The notes under the pieces: generated by a model | The model's input: only the letters and a program-made list of their open reading frames with translations | What the model was told of the DNA's origin: nothing | Database searches by the model: none | Source: Lycocorax pyrrhopterus obiensis | Lineage: Eukaryota > Chordata > Aves > Passeriformes > Paradisaeidae | Reading direction: 5' to 3' | Assembly: GCA_014706295.1 (NCBI GenBank) | Contig: JACSVZ010000001.1 | Coordinates: 79,544,237 to 79,608,236 of the forward strand | Length of the DNA: 64,000 nucleotides | Program-made: the position numbers and the translations under genes | Part shown: positions 7,738-20,500 of the stretch, piece by piece | How the letters are laid out: the number at the start of each line of letters is the position of its first letter | Position numbering within the stretch: the first letter of the stretch is position 1

Positions 7738-10700
7738 CAAAACAGACTTCATAACTTGCCAGACCTTGTCTTGGTCTGCCTCAAGCTTTGTGTGAGCTTC
7801 TTTAAACTGTAATTGCACTTGTCAAATGTTCAAGTGATGACTACCTTTATTTTACCTTTACTTTTATATGTGCAAGATTGTGCATTGGAACGCTTTTATG
7901 TATTTTAAACTAACAGATAACAATAACAAGCAATGACTGTGCAAAAAGGGTTACCCATGGCTCTAGGCCAAAACACAGCCCACAAGGAGGAAAAGAATGG
8001 GATGGGCTTGAAAGTACAGCCATGGGATGACACCAAGGATATTAATAGTACACTATAGAATGTGGGCAGAAACGGGTAGCAAAAAGAACAAAGAACAGCT
8101 CTCCACAGTGTGTAAACACATGCACAATATACAGCAAATAAAGATGCAAAGTGGGCTTGCAGACAACTGAAGAAAGAGCAAGGTATATTATATTATTACT
8201 AGACACATGAACCCAAGATCTTCAAGAAAGGGGGAAGAAACAATCACCAACAGTTTTGAGCTCTTCTCCGTGAAGGATTCATGATGTTGATGACTGCCTA
8301 TACCCTCCACCTCTGACTGAAGGTCCCAGCGGTGCACTGGAAGAGGTGAGGAGTGTCAGAAAATGGGGTAAATATCAGAAAGTTTATGTGCATATCACTT
8401 TAGCTGCATATAATTTGCACTATAAATGTTTATATCAGTGTTACCGTAATAAAAATTCTCCGATTAGACTGTTAAGACTTTAATTAAACTAATAATAAAC
8501 TCTTGACTATGCATACAAAGCATGTTATTTTTGCCTGTAACAAGGTTTTGAATGTAATAAATGGGTGGGAGTTTAAGCAACCTGTTCTGTAACTTGGGTA
8601 CAACAAATTAGTAACAAAGGGAGGGTGCAAAAAGTGGTCTCTCAGCATGTGTTTTTTCCAGCATGATCACCTCCTGCAAACTAACCATCATAGAAGTGTG
8701 GAGGAAAAAAGGAGAACATCCCACCTGCCACCTGTTCAGAGGCAGTAAGCAGTCCATCCACAGGTTTTCATGCCATAGTACCAACCTCTCTTCCTTGCGG
8801 ACCATAAAGAGATTGGTCATCCCAATTTTCCTTTTGCATGTCCCCAGAACAGAGGACTGTTTCTCTGTTGGTAGGTTACACTCTTTTGTTTTATTGATAT
8901 TCATTTAATCACTTAAAATATAAATATTTTTGTCATCTGACAAAACTGGAGAGAATTCTTTGCAGTATAGAACAACAAAATATGTGTAATTCAGAAGAAG
9001 CAGTATATTCAGCTCAAGATGGTGCTTGAACGTGGACTTGTGCAGCAAACGAAAATCAGTAAACAAGTGAAAGAAAATCTTCTCAAATCTCCCCAAACTG
9101 CTCCTCTATGGCTGAGCTTGCACACAGAATCTGTTTTTAGCTGTGCCCTCAATAATTTGCATTTTCTGTTCCAAGATGGAAAGCATAACAGATTCATGTT
9201 TTCCTTGTTTTCACGTGCACCTGTAAACTTACCAGATTCAGGGAAATTTTAGTATGTGTGTAATGTAACAATATCATTAGGGGTGTGACTTAATGAGAGG
9301 AATATATTTCTCTATCAATACTTTGTAAAAACAGTCTTTCACATATGTATTCAAATCACCAGATAATGAAAAGCATGATTGTTTCCTCATTCAGGGCTTA
9401 ACACCGAGTAGCTGACTAACCTTTCAAGTTGCTGAATACCTTTCACTCTGAATGACATCAGCGTAAATCTGATAAGTAAAATTCCGATAATACGCAGACA
9501 AATAAGAACAAGTGATTTAAGTGTATTAAAGTCTTTGTCTACTGCTTTTACAATGTATACAGCAGTAAATAAATAATTCCAGATTTTGGTGTTAATAAAT
9601 AAAAATATCCATATTGGCACACTAGCCACAAAGGAAAAGCAGCAACCAGTCTTTTATAAAGAAAGAATTACTATTTTGTCAAATCAAGCAAGATCTCATT
9701 AATAAAATAAGGATTGTGTTCAAAAGACTCTTCATCATTAAACTGGAAGCCAGCGAGAGAGATTACATTGAGGAAAGCAAAATAACTTTTTAAAAATAAC
9801 TTTAGAAAATGAGTCTTTTCTGCCAGTCAAATCCTGCATCAATTATACATTACACGTGAAAGACCTTGCTGGCTGCAACCTCCTCCTGCATTAGCCAAAT
9901 CTTACAACCAGGCAAGGGGAGAATCCTTTCATTAAGGAACAATCTGGATCACACTGAGTCTTTTATTATCTCAGAGTGAAGGTTGTGCCTGGGTACTGCT
10001 AAGATAAGAGGGATACAAAAGCAAGTCAACCCCATTGTATGAAATTGTTTTGTGCAATCTGATGAAGTCTGTCTTATGTATCAATATGTTCTATTTCCCT
10101 TTTAGACAAGATGCTGCAGCACAGCTGTGCTGCCATAGACACAGCATAACACAAGTAACAAAAAAAATCCTGGCCACTTTCTGAAAAATACTGTACCACT
10201 TCAGGGAGATGGTGGGGCAACATAGGCAAAATCCCACCAATTTGTGCTTTTTTTCTTTTATGAAAAATAATCTAGTCCACATTAGATTTTTTTAAAAATT
10301 ATTTTTTCCTATGATTAAAATTAAAATATGAATTTATTTCCTTTTTAGCCAAAGAAAATCCAGAGTCACTACAAGAATATAAATGGAGTTTATCCAAATT
10401 TGTGCAACAAACAATGCAACTGGAATCTGGGATTTCAAGTGTCACTATATGGAAATAATAAATCACAATCTGTCTGGAAGAAAATATAGAAAAATTTAGA
10501 GCATTAAAACAGATAAAATGCATGTAACATCTCTGCTGTAAATGAGACATTATGCTAGCAGAAAGAAAAAAATAAAGGAATAGTTCCAAAAAAGAGAACT
10601 TACATCAATGGCTTTACTCATAACACATCAATTAATCTATCAATCAATCTATATTTTATGGACAGATCTGTCTTCCTACTCAGTTAGACTTTTTTTATCT

Positions 10701-11441
10701 GCCTTCATCAGAAATACCAGTTCATTTTTGCATTCCCACTACACTGTTTCTACTCGTATTTTAAAGACCACACCAGCTTGGGTCACTTCTAATAAATTAA
10801 TTGAAGCAGAGGACTGAACTGCATTTTCCCACACTATAACAGGATGTCACATCTGGAGGACTGCAGAATCAGTAACTTCTCATCTTTCCCCCTGGATCAA
10901 GGAATATGCAAATCCTTTTACAAACCAATATAGGTCCCAGATAGACCCAGAGGCTTTTCGCTCAGAATACAGCAGTCAAATCCACGGCCTGAACTTGGTC
11001 TCAAGGGAATACAGTCAAAGCCTACCTGAAACACCTTGCAGGGTTTATGTAAGGTTGAGTTCAAGAAGTTCAATCTGAATTCTGTCACAACGTGTGTGTA
11101 TGAGGTACCCATGGGTTTGTCCATGTGCGCCAGTTCTATGAGCTCCTTACATAATAAATGAAGATCCAGACCACAGATTAGTTGCCTGCACTCAGGGGTC
11201 TAATTTAACTTCAGAGACATGAAGACATCCCACCTGGCCTCAAGACGCAAACAGAGACTTTGGGGTCTTCCATGGTCCTGCTTCATGTGCCAAGCAGAGG
11301 AGCACCGTTCATATAGAAACCCTTCTTGTGCAAGGGCTTCCTTACCTGTGTCAGTTCAGCATCTGATCCAAAGCCTGCCCTTATATTCTTATTAACACCT
11401 CAAGGGATTGGGGCAAACCTGCAGGAGAACGGACACTGGGA
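7738..11441. other. Non-coding flank of the ERV; no gene recognised
   Basis: The first few hundred bases may still be retroviral 3' sequence (env remnant or LTR). A purine-rich AGAAAGGGGGAAGAAA near 8226-8241 resembles a polypurine tract, and TATA-like and AATAAA-like strings occur at 8420-8455. I could not define LTR ends, and no second copy exists in the window for comparison. A 41-codon frame at 7933-8058 is unassigned. From about 8600 to 11441 the sequence is AT-rich, with short chance frames only (none over 100 codons) and no recognised repeat. Confidence 0.5.
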
Positions 11442-11510
11442 ATGCACAACCCAGCTTTCTCAGCTTTCCCAGCATTGAGATGCACAATCCAGCTTTCCCA
11501 GCATTGAATC
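11442..11510. repeat. Imperfect two-unit tandem repeat
   Basis: ATGCACAACCCAGC...TTTCCCAGCATTGAG at 11442-11479 is followed by a shorter, similar unit at 11480-11508. The first unit contains an extra internal CAGCTTTC duplication. It lies just upstream of the probable solo LTR. Confidence 0.75.
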
Positions 11511-11614
11511 AAGCTGAGTAAAGGATATGCTATCTTTGATAACACCATGGAGGAAAGAAGAGAAACAACTCAAGGATATGAAATAAAGATGTATTGACCA
11601 CAGCACAATAGAAG

Positions 11615-11693
11615 TATAGTTTAGGAATTGCTGAAACAATAAGGTAGTTCAGCAATATGAAAGGACTATAGTTTAGGAACTGCTGAAATAATA
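11615..11693 (+). repeat. Direct repeat in LTR U3 (two copies, 52 bp apart)
   Basis: TATAGTTTAGGAATTGCTGA starts at 11615, and TATAGTTTAGGAACTGCTGA starts at 11667, each followed by A-rich sequence ending in AATAA. Duplicated 20-30 bp blocks upstream of a TATA box are the usual form of retroviral enhancers. Confidence 0.8.
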
Positions 11694-11889
11694 ATTTAGT
11701 TCAAACAAGATTGATACATTATGCTGAACAGAAAGGATGTGAGAAATTGAAATATGGTGAATAGTTGTCACAGCAAGTGTCCAATCAAAAGTTTAGACGC
11801 AACATGCTAACAGTAGCAAGCATCCAATCATTATGCTTCCTTTTGACCGTGCGATGTTCGAATCATCACGTATTTAGAACTGAAAATGC

Positions 11890-11919
11890 TATATAAGTGT
11901 ATACCCTTCTGATAATAAA
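11890..11919 (+). promoter_or_regulatory. LTR core promoter and polyadenylation signal
   Basis: TATATAA at 11890-11896 and AATAAA at 11914-11919, followed by GGCTTC and a GT/T-rich stretch. Read together they are the promoter and poly(A) signal of the proposed LTR; activity is unknown. Confidence 0.5.
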
Positions 11920-11977
11920 TGGCTTCACATGATCATATTGATCGTTGCGTGATGTCCCGTTCTTTCGCCTCCGCACA

Positions 11978-14410
11978 AACCCTTCTTCTCTCAGTCTAAA
12001 TGTTCTGGGATAAATTGGGACACTTTTGTTGACACTGGGTTAATGTCCTGAAATCAATTTAATTACACAAACAGTAAACTACTGTCCCTTAAAAGTAAGG
12101 GAACAGAACGCTAACCTTTGAGATCTTGAGGAATGTAATGGTAATGGTGCTGAATAATAAACCATGTCTGCAGAAAAAAAAGGAAAAATAAAAAAACCCC
12201 CCTTTTTTATTTTTTCCAGCAAAGAATTAATATTGCATGTCTGTAATAAAACTCAGAAATTTCTTCCATTAGGATCACAGGCTTTTCAAATGATCTTTGG
12301 TCTGCTAATTATTTAAATGTATTTTAAAAAAAGAATTGCGATCCTAAATTGATATTGCAACAAAGTGTTTGTATGGGACTCTTACAATGAGCATGATAAT
12401 AAAATCAGTAAACATCAGCTGTAAGGGGTTTAATTGGCAATTTTATGATCTGCTTAAGGTGGAAAAGAAGAAAATGCCAGTAGGCAAAACAGGACACTTG
12501 ACAATCACACTGTTCTGTCCTTGGGTTTTATTCTATTTTATTTTATATTGGTTTTGTTGTGCACCTGCTACCTGCTAAACTTGAGGTCTTTATTTAAAAA
12601 TGTAACCCTTTTCTTTCACTTTATTCATATAAAAGCAGATTAACTAATTGTTGCATGTATTATTCAGTCAAGGAAATGGGTGAGTTCAGAGACTTTTGGA
12701 GTCCCTGCTCTACTTCTGTCAATGTCAGCTCTGAAAAGTGTTTAAAATTCAATCTCTGCTGAATTCAGCTTATGAAGCAAAATTCTTGTGACTAGAAAGC
12801 CATCGTTTCACAGAATGACCACAGGATTCACTGAGTCTCATTATGTGCAGTGCATGTTACATTGGTCACGCAAGTTTACATCAATCATAAAAGGTTGTGA
12901 AGCTCAGGGCAACCCGGGGATGTGCTTACAGCATCTCCTTGCAGACGTGACAGGACACATCTACAGGAGAGCCTGCCACTGATTATGCCAATGAATTCTT
13001 CTCAGTTTTACCAGCCAGGCTTGGTTCTAAATATCTCTGCAAAGAAGAAAGAAAATATTTATCTCAAATATTTCTCCAGTGTTCATGGCTAGAAAAAAGT
13101 ATTAAATCATCTGATCACAGCATTAAATTTCCATCTGATGCTACTCTGACTCCATCCTATTAGATACTTGGTGTCTTCATGGAGACAGAAGGAAAAAACC
13201 TTTTCTGAAGGATGACAAAAAATGCTAGCGTGCTTGTACCTAATTTGAAAGATCTGCTCAATTCTGAGGAGTTACAATGCCATTAATTGTTAGACCTTCA
13301 TTCTTTCAACAGCTAAAGCCAACATCTTCTAAAGAATTTTGTAGCACTTCCTGAGTCCAGCTTTGGTTATCTGCCAACAAAATGTGATGCAGTTTGATGG
13401 ACTCCCTAGATTCCCTTGTGTGAAACTGTACCAAAGCCAGTTTTTCACGTAGTTGTAGAATGTCTCAGTCCACTTCCTTCCTGCCTTTCCTCTTAAACAC
13501 AATCAGGAAAAGAAGGTCAGAAAACACAGGTTGTACAACTGATGTTAGGGATAGGAGCAATCTTACAAAGAAGAGGACTTAAGGTTTTTTTTCTCAGTTC
13601 CATGCTGTTTCCTCAGTATCTGGATGGACATGATGCTTCTTTGCTTTCAGAAGAGTATCTGCTCTCCTGCTTCTCACCTTATTCCTCTTTTCAAGAGAGG
13701 AATTTGTACTCCTCTCAGTCTTAGCTGCATCTTGCTGGCACAACCTATATCTGTAAGGGCTCTGTATTTTCTTTGACTCTACCATGTTCAGACAGATAGC
13801 TACTTTTCTTTCTCAGTAGAATAGAAAACTTCAGGCAGAATTTGTTTCACCCAGTACAACCCCTAAAATATATTCAGCTGGCTTTCCTTTTTTGTTCCTC
13901 TTCTTTACCATCACATTTTCTCTCGTTTCTTTATAAACTTCTCTTTTTCTCTGTTTCCCCTTTTGTTTTATTTTCTGTCTTAAAACACTGCTGCTGCTGC
14001 TGTTTAAAAACCAATAGAATTTAAATAACCTCCTTTTTTCCTAAACTTTTTTTCTGTCCTTTTTATTTACCTCAATGGTGGAAGACTGTCATGCAGACTA
14101 ATAGGTAAGTATCGATTGTTGTGCTGTTTACAACACAGAGTAGATTTTGCCAAATTAGACCGGTTGTCTCTAAAACAGTTGAGCAATTTTGTAAAAAATA
14201 AGGATCTTCCTAATCCAACCTCACTTATAGATGTTTCTGTTTTCGAATATCTGTCCAGAGACAAAAAGTAGTATAAAAAAGTCTGTCATCATTAAATACT
14301 GTATTTTCTTTGAGAACTGCTCCAGAGTCTAATTACCAAATTGAATGACAGATAATTTAAAAAGTATAAAGAAGAAAGACACCTGCTTTGTTTGCACAGA
14401 GGTTTCTGCT
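11978..14410. other. Single-copy non-coding sequence
   Basis: AT-rich, with homopolymer runs (for example an A/C/T run around 12170-12220). The small frames are under 70 codons and resemble no family I know. A (CTG)5 run is at 13988-14002. No RNA gene or transposon is recognised. Confidence 0.6.
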
Positions 14411-14520
14411 ACACAGAATCAGAGAATCATTAAGTTTGGAAAAGACCTCCAAGATCACCAAGTTCAACCTTCAACCAAATACCACCATGTCAACTAAACC
14501 ATATTGCAAAGTCTAAAAAT
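14411..14520 (-). mobile_element. CR1 LINE 3' end fragment
   Basis: ACACAGAATCAGAGAATCAT followed by TTGGAAAAGACCTCCAAGAT and a CAACCAAATACCACCATG-like stretch is the reverse complement of the conserved CR1 3' terminus (AATCATAGAATC-type octamer end, then the ...AAGGTCTTTTCCAACC block). It is a short, 5'-truncated insertion whose inner edge fades around 14510-14540. Confidence 0.88.
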
Positions 14521-17500
14521 GTTCCTCTGAATCATCATTGGGAATTCCATTTTTTTTTCCTTTGTATAAAGCTTCAACTTAGGGATACTAGCTAGCTAAG
14601 TTATGTATCTGAATTTTGATACTGTTGTTGTTCCTATTATTCTCTGTGCTCTCAATTTCTTATCTATAAAACAGTAATAGCCACTCTACATGGAAGTCAA
14701 AGGAATGTTGCAATGATAAATGTGTCAGAATGGTAGCAGGGTTATGGTTAGACAATGGAAAAAGTATTATTGTATTTGTAGATAAATTGCCCTGTAACGC
14801 CATTACTGTTCTCTCAAGTTTATTATTTTTATTCACAGATAATAACATGATGTGCCCTCAGCATGTATGAAGAAACATTTGTGCAAATGCTTTACTATCA
14901 AATAACAAAAAATATATTTTCTCTCTAAGAGTTTGCCACCTGTGACATGATAGTGAGAAATAAAACATGACAGCAATAAGTTCCAGCTCAGAAAAACAAA
15001 GGGCAAAGCATCTCTCCATCTTGTAATGGAACAAATATGCAGATATGTCGCTGCCCCTCAACAAAACAGCCAAAAAACCCCCAGTAATTCAAATGCTTCC
15101 CTCTGCGCTATATTCATGGTTCTAGTAACGTATTTTCTCAGCCCTGTGAGAGGAAACAACCTGATTTTATAGGGATTCTAAGGCACAACAAGCAGGCAAG
15201 CTACCTGCCGTGAAATCAACACGCACACAAAATGCAACACCTGGTAAAGCAAGTCAAATAAGCTGTAATGGAAAATGGCGAATAAAGCCAGGAAGGTTAG
15301 GTGCAAAGACAAACCTTACTCTCGATGTTCCACGAAACCATATCTTCCTTTTGGAATCTTCTGAGTTACACCCAAGACCATGAGAGTTGCATTGCAGGTT
15401 TCTGACCTCTTCCAAGGCAATGATCCAAAACATTAAGCAGTCCGTGGACTATTCCCTACTGATTTTAAATCCTTTTGAATCAGATGATCAAGGTTGGTTT
15501 TTTCATTTCACCTAACATTATCCATCAAAAACCTAGACATGTGGTCTAAGATAGTTAGCACCACACTTTAAATGAAGAGAGAATTTCACCTCTGGGAAGC
15601 AATGCATCTATGACAAATATATATTTTTTTGGACAGGGAAGGAGCCCTCTCTAAATTCCTCTATGAACTTCAAAGGGATCCTAGAAGGCTGGTTACATGG
15701 ACTGAAATATATACAAAATGTCATCCTCCTTTGACATGAAAGACAGTGTAAGATTACAACTCTGCAATGAAGATATAAGTTTAAAATTCAAGATTAACTT
15801 GAACTACATTCAACTGCCTTCCTGAAAATCCTGCCCTGTGGCTTGGAAGCAGAAGTAGAGATGGCAAACTTAAAATCACAGCCAGAAAAAGATTGGTAGT
15901 GATATTGACAGAAAGCTTTAAGACTGTAGGATATATGCATGGCTTTGAAGGAAACCCATCTCATGTTCAAACCTGCAAGAGTGTAATATCTTTGCTCACT
16001 ACTGGCTGCATTAGTTGTCGGTGCCTGGGTTATGTGGATTTGCACAGATTTGTTAGCCAGCGTTTTTGTTCTTCACTAGAGCAAACTCTTGAAGTTTGAG
16101 AACCCAAACTTTGTTATATTTATTTGTTGTTTCCCAGAGCCTCATTTTACTATATGCTCAGTACAAGGGCATTTCTTATCTGAGCTCCCTTCTGACACTT
16201 TTTGTGAAAGGTGACTGTCACAGCACATGAGAAAATCACGTAACAGGCCAAGCTCCCATGTAAAAGTTCATAGCAGGAACGATCGATCAGCAAGAGCCTG
16301 TAGTTTCCTTTAGCTCTTTCCTTCTACTCTTTGATAGAGGACAAAAAATTATATCTAAACTCTGGCTTATGGAGCTGAAGAACTATTCTAATTTTTGTGT
16401 GAGATAGACAGACAGGGATTTTAGTGCCACTGTGTGACAGGAGCCTGCAGGCTGCTGATGACCAGAGCAGTGTGCCAGCTTGAGCACGTGTCCTGCTGTG
16501 TGCCATCACCACCCTGGAGTGAGAGAGAGGAGTGTTTTCAGCATGCTGGCCATGTAAAGGAATCCAGGAATTAGACAAAATAGAAAGGACTTCCACAAAT
16601 AAGCAACAATTTGTCCAAAGCAAGCCGAGTCTCTTTTATTCATTTGAACCATTCCACAGACTGGTGCAGGTGGAGAACCAGATGACTGTTCAGGAAAAGG
16701 TGGTTGAGGCAGGTGGAAGAAAGACTAAATCCTCTCTTTCTGTCATCATTGTACAGCTCTTCACCCAGATAATCAAATGATATTGCTGGCTGTGGAAGAG
16801 CTTTCCTACTTATCCCATCTTTTGGAGATCTTCAAAGCACTGATGTAACTTTGCGGCAAATTTGCAAACAAAAGTGGTGATATATATAGTTCATTATTGC
16901 AATATTTTTATTCTTTTGTGCAGTTCACATTCAAAGTTTGTGTGAATAGATTATAAGTTTTTCTTAAGACCTGTAGAATCACCCAAACACACCTTGCCAG
17001 TGTGAGAGGTAAATAAATAAGAGCACCAATTCACTTCTGTACTTGTATTTTATCGAATCACATAAAACTTTTCAAAATAATGTAAATGTTCTGATCTGAG
17101 ATTCTCTCATACACACTCTGCCATGCTGTAAATAACTCTATCAGATGCAGAACAACAGGGAAGTCACAGCTGCTGCAGATATGAGAAACACGGATCTCAG
17201 CAGCCGTGATGGTATCAGTCTCAGTCACAGGGATAAATCTGAATATTTTAATATTTCTCATGAAGTCACAATGCTTCATTGCCTTCTTGAGAGCTAGCAA
17301 GTAAGTAAGATGGATGTACTGTAACAGCAAGAGTCAGAAAACTCAGCAGTCAAGGTTTGCCCCATTCATTTGTAAAGTTTATAGCCTTGGATGACATAGA
17401 TTGTAGAAAGTGTAAATGGTCCACTACCAGAATTTACTGACCTGGAAGGAAAAGGGTGGGAAATAAACATCTACAGTGGTAATAAAACTGGACAGCCTTG

Positions 17501-20500
17501 TCTGCCAGTTGCCTGAAAAATTTTACTGTGATTCAGCTCTTCCTCACTAAGCAATTTATTGTCCAGTGTTGTGTAATTAAAAGAATTGTCAGCTGAAAGT
17601 TACATTCTTTGCAGTAAAGTCTGTGAGTAGAATTGGCATTTCTGAAGCACCCTGTGGTGGGCAGGTTAAATCTATCTGCTCATGTGAGAGTGACAGAACA
17701 GGATGCAGAAAGGCCATTTTTTTCCTTTGTAGAAGTGAGGAAGACTCCATGTTCCTCTGGGCATACAGAGCCAATACAGAGGCTCTCTATGTTTAGAGGA
17801 AGTAAACAGAAGCTCTGTAAGAGAAGTTGTATTTTTTCAGATACTAGTCCTGGAAACAGGTGTTACAGTCCTTGAACAAGCTATTAACCTTGGGGTCACC
17901 CACAACAGACCACTTTCAAAACAGAAAAATACAGTAAACCCTGTAAAAATGTCATCCAAAATGTATTTCAAAAATACTATTAAAAGAGATCAAAAGCTTC
18001 AATAAACCCTGTGTGTCAAGAATAGCATGAGATAGTAAGGTAATTACTTAGGCAGCCCTGGGTAATTGATCATACCCGATGCATTAGAAGGAAGTTAAGT
18101 TAATAAAAATGTAATCAGTGGTGCTTGACAATTTGCCTAAATCTGCCCATAGGTTTAGTCCCCAGCAAATGAGCAGACATCTTGTTTTTTTTGTTATTCA
18201 CATTGTTCACATTTCTTTTCAAAATCCTCTGTCCACAATTAAATCCTATTTCTCCAACGGAGGAAAAGTTCCTAAATGTGCTAATATTTTGTCTCTTAGG
18301 ATCAGTGAAAAATCTTGAATTATAATCTTTGTTCCTAAATACTCCCAGTGTGTCTTTATGACTCTGGCACTTTCTGTTTGCACAACCCTTCCTTTTCCTA
18401 CTCGCACTGTAACTTCGTAGCTTCCTGGCAAGTATTCTTGACACCTGCCAGGCCTTCTCCTTCATCAAAAATGGTGGAAAGCTTGAGGACAAAGCAGGGT
18501 GAAAGGAATGCTTCTTTGACATGTGAAGTTGTTTCAGCAGTGAAGTGCTAAGAACTAGGCTGTGGAAGATGGACAAAATTACCGAATAGATTTTATCTGC
18601 TCCTACATACTATCCCCAAAAGTATAAATATGTCTAATTTCATCCAGGCTCTGATTTGTTCATTTTTCACAGATGTTTAAAACCAGATGTTTTAAAAAAA
18701 TAACCATTTCCCTTCCAGAAAGAATGCCTTTCATCACCATGAAAATGTGAAGGTGATGGAGTAAAAATATTTGGCTTTTGGAACGAACAAAAAATATCCT
18801 CAAAATCTATAAACATGTTTTTCAATCAGTTTTAGTAGTAATTTCTTATAACACAGAATTTATATTCCCTTATCATCTAGAGAATGAGATGGAGACCAGA
18901 ATTACCTTCCCCTAGGTGCAATACATACAAACAACAAAAATTCAATGTAGGCCAAAAAAAAAAAAGACTGTCAAGCTCTTCCTTGTGAGGAAGGATAACC
19001 CAGAGAGGTCAAACAAAAGGTCTGAAATAGATCTGGGGCTTGAACTTTTTTTTCTACAGGGAGTTTACTGCCTCAGTAGCAAGACTACTTGTTGAAAAAT
19101 ACTAAACAAAAATCAATCCATTTTTAAAACTAACTTTTCCAAACCCAACATTATAATACTTTAGTTTCATTCTCTGTGAGCGCATTTTGTGTTCATTAAA
19201 CTGAAGGGCAGACAGTTAAAAAGCTCTCCTAATTACCCACCTTTCCAAAAACATTTAATAAAATTTACTAATCCAATCTTCTCAAATAATGAAAAGACTT
19301 CTAATTATTTTTCAATTTAAATGTCACATTCTTTAGAATGTTTATGTTATTTGCATGAACCTCTCTTACTTCCCTTCAACTTAAACAAACTTTCTACATA
19401 TTGCTATTCATGCAGTGCTATGAATTATTTCTATGACTACTCTTCTGGAGAGGCAAAATTTGATATAATTGCCTTAAATATTTCTTTGCATGACTAAGTA
19501 CATCTTTGGTAGAGTAATGGAATTTACAGGGCACAAAGTATGCCATTAAAGTGATGAAAACCAGTAAATTTAAGGCATTTGTTAACACCGATGAGATCCC
19601 ATGCTGCGGCTGAGGCTGAACAAGAAAGCTTTTAGTTTGGTGAACCATATTTAATTTTGAAATATGGCAGCCCTTCAACAGCTGACCGATACCGTCCTGC
19701 CAAAGTCTTCTTTATGCTTCAGAGTAGCGTAAAGATTTATCTCTGAAATGGGGTAATAGAAAAACTTACTCAACTTGCCAACAAGCTACCAAAAGAACCA
19801 AGTCCTCCATTTTAGAGAATACACAACATACAAACACATTCGTTGTTATCAGGTGCCTGTTCCTCTAATGTAACTTGTACATAGATAAACTTCATAAATT
19901 ACCGGTACCACAAAGCAACAAGGACCCATTCTCTAACACTGCTTGATGCAGTAACTGCTGAGAAGATAAACTGCATTACTGATATTTGACTTAGGTTTGC
20001 AGAAGAGAGGTTTCTGCTGGGTACTGTTAAAGTAGTTCAAATGAACTTTCAATTCCATTTTAGAACTCTTTCCATAGCCCTTTGTATTTCTTGCCACACA
20101 TAGTCTAAAAGCATATTGTTAAAAACACAGGAGGAAAATTCGTCTCTCCAGAATTATTACACTGGAGCAAAAAAATCCTTTCTGTCCCTCCCCAGGACTA
20201 CTGTCCCCATTGGTCAACCTTTATGTGGTGCATGCTCTGCCCAGGATTAGACAGCTCCAGCAGAAAACTCAGAATGATGGGTTCATTAAACTCTCTCCTC
20301 ACTTGTTTTGTGCAAGGATGACACCCTACTCATCCCTAGGGAATGTCATTACAGCTCTCCAGAGTCAAAAACCCTGGCTGCTACAATGAGAATGAAGATT
20401 TTGCAGCTGCTGGAAATTTCTGTTCATAAATTCGGTACAGCACTGTTGAAATCTCCTGACACATTCTTTCCAATCCACCAAAGGATTTAGCTTTTGAGAT

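Larger units (their letters stand above)
11580..11977 (+). mobile_element. Probable solo LTR of a class II-like ERV
   Basis: The layout is that of an LTR: a U3 with two direct repeats, a TATA box (TATATAA, 11890-11896), a polyadenylation signal AATAAA 18 bases on (11914-11919), then about 60 bases of R/U5 ending in a C/T-rich run and CCGCACA at 11971-11977. The short distance between TATA box and AATAAA is typical of compact retroviral LTRs. A purine-rich stretch (GGAGGAAAGAAGAGAAAC) sits just upstream at about 11550. The 5' end is uncertain, and I could not find a convincing target duplication. No internal retroviral sequence flanks it, hence solo. An unrelated promoter/terminator-like coincidence remains possible. 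Confidence 0.55.

Noticed and set aside
7933..8058. 41-codon frame as an env start
   Set aside because: No signal peptide or glycoprotein motif is seen; length and content are compatible with chance.
18115..18576. 153-codon frame on the - strand as a gene
   Set aside because: No recognisable domain, no splice or promoter context, and equally open frames overlap on the other strand.
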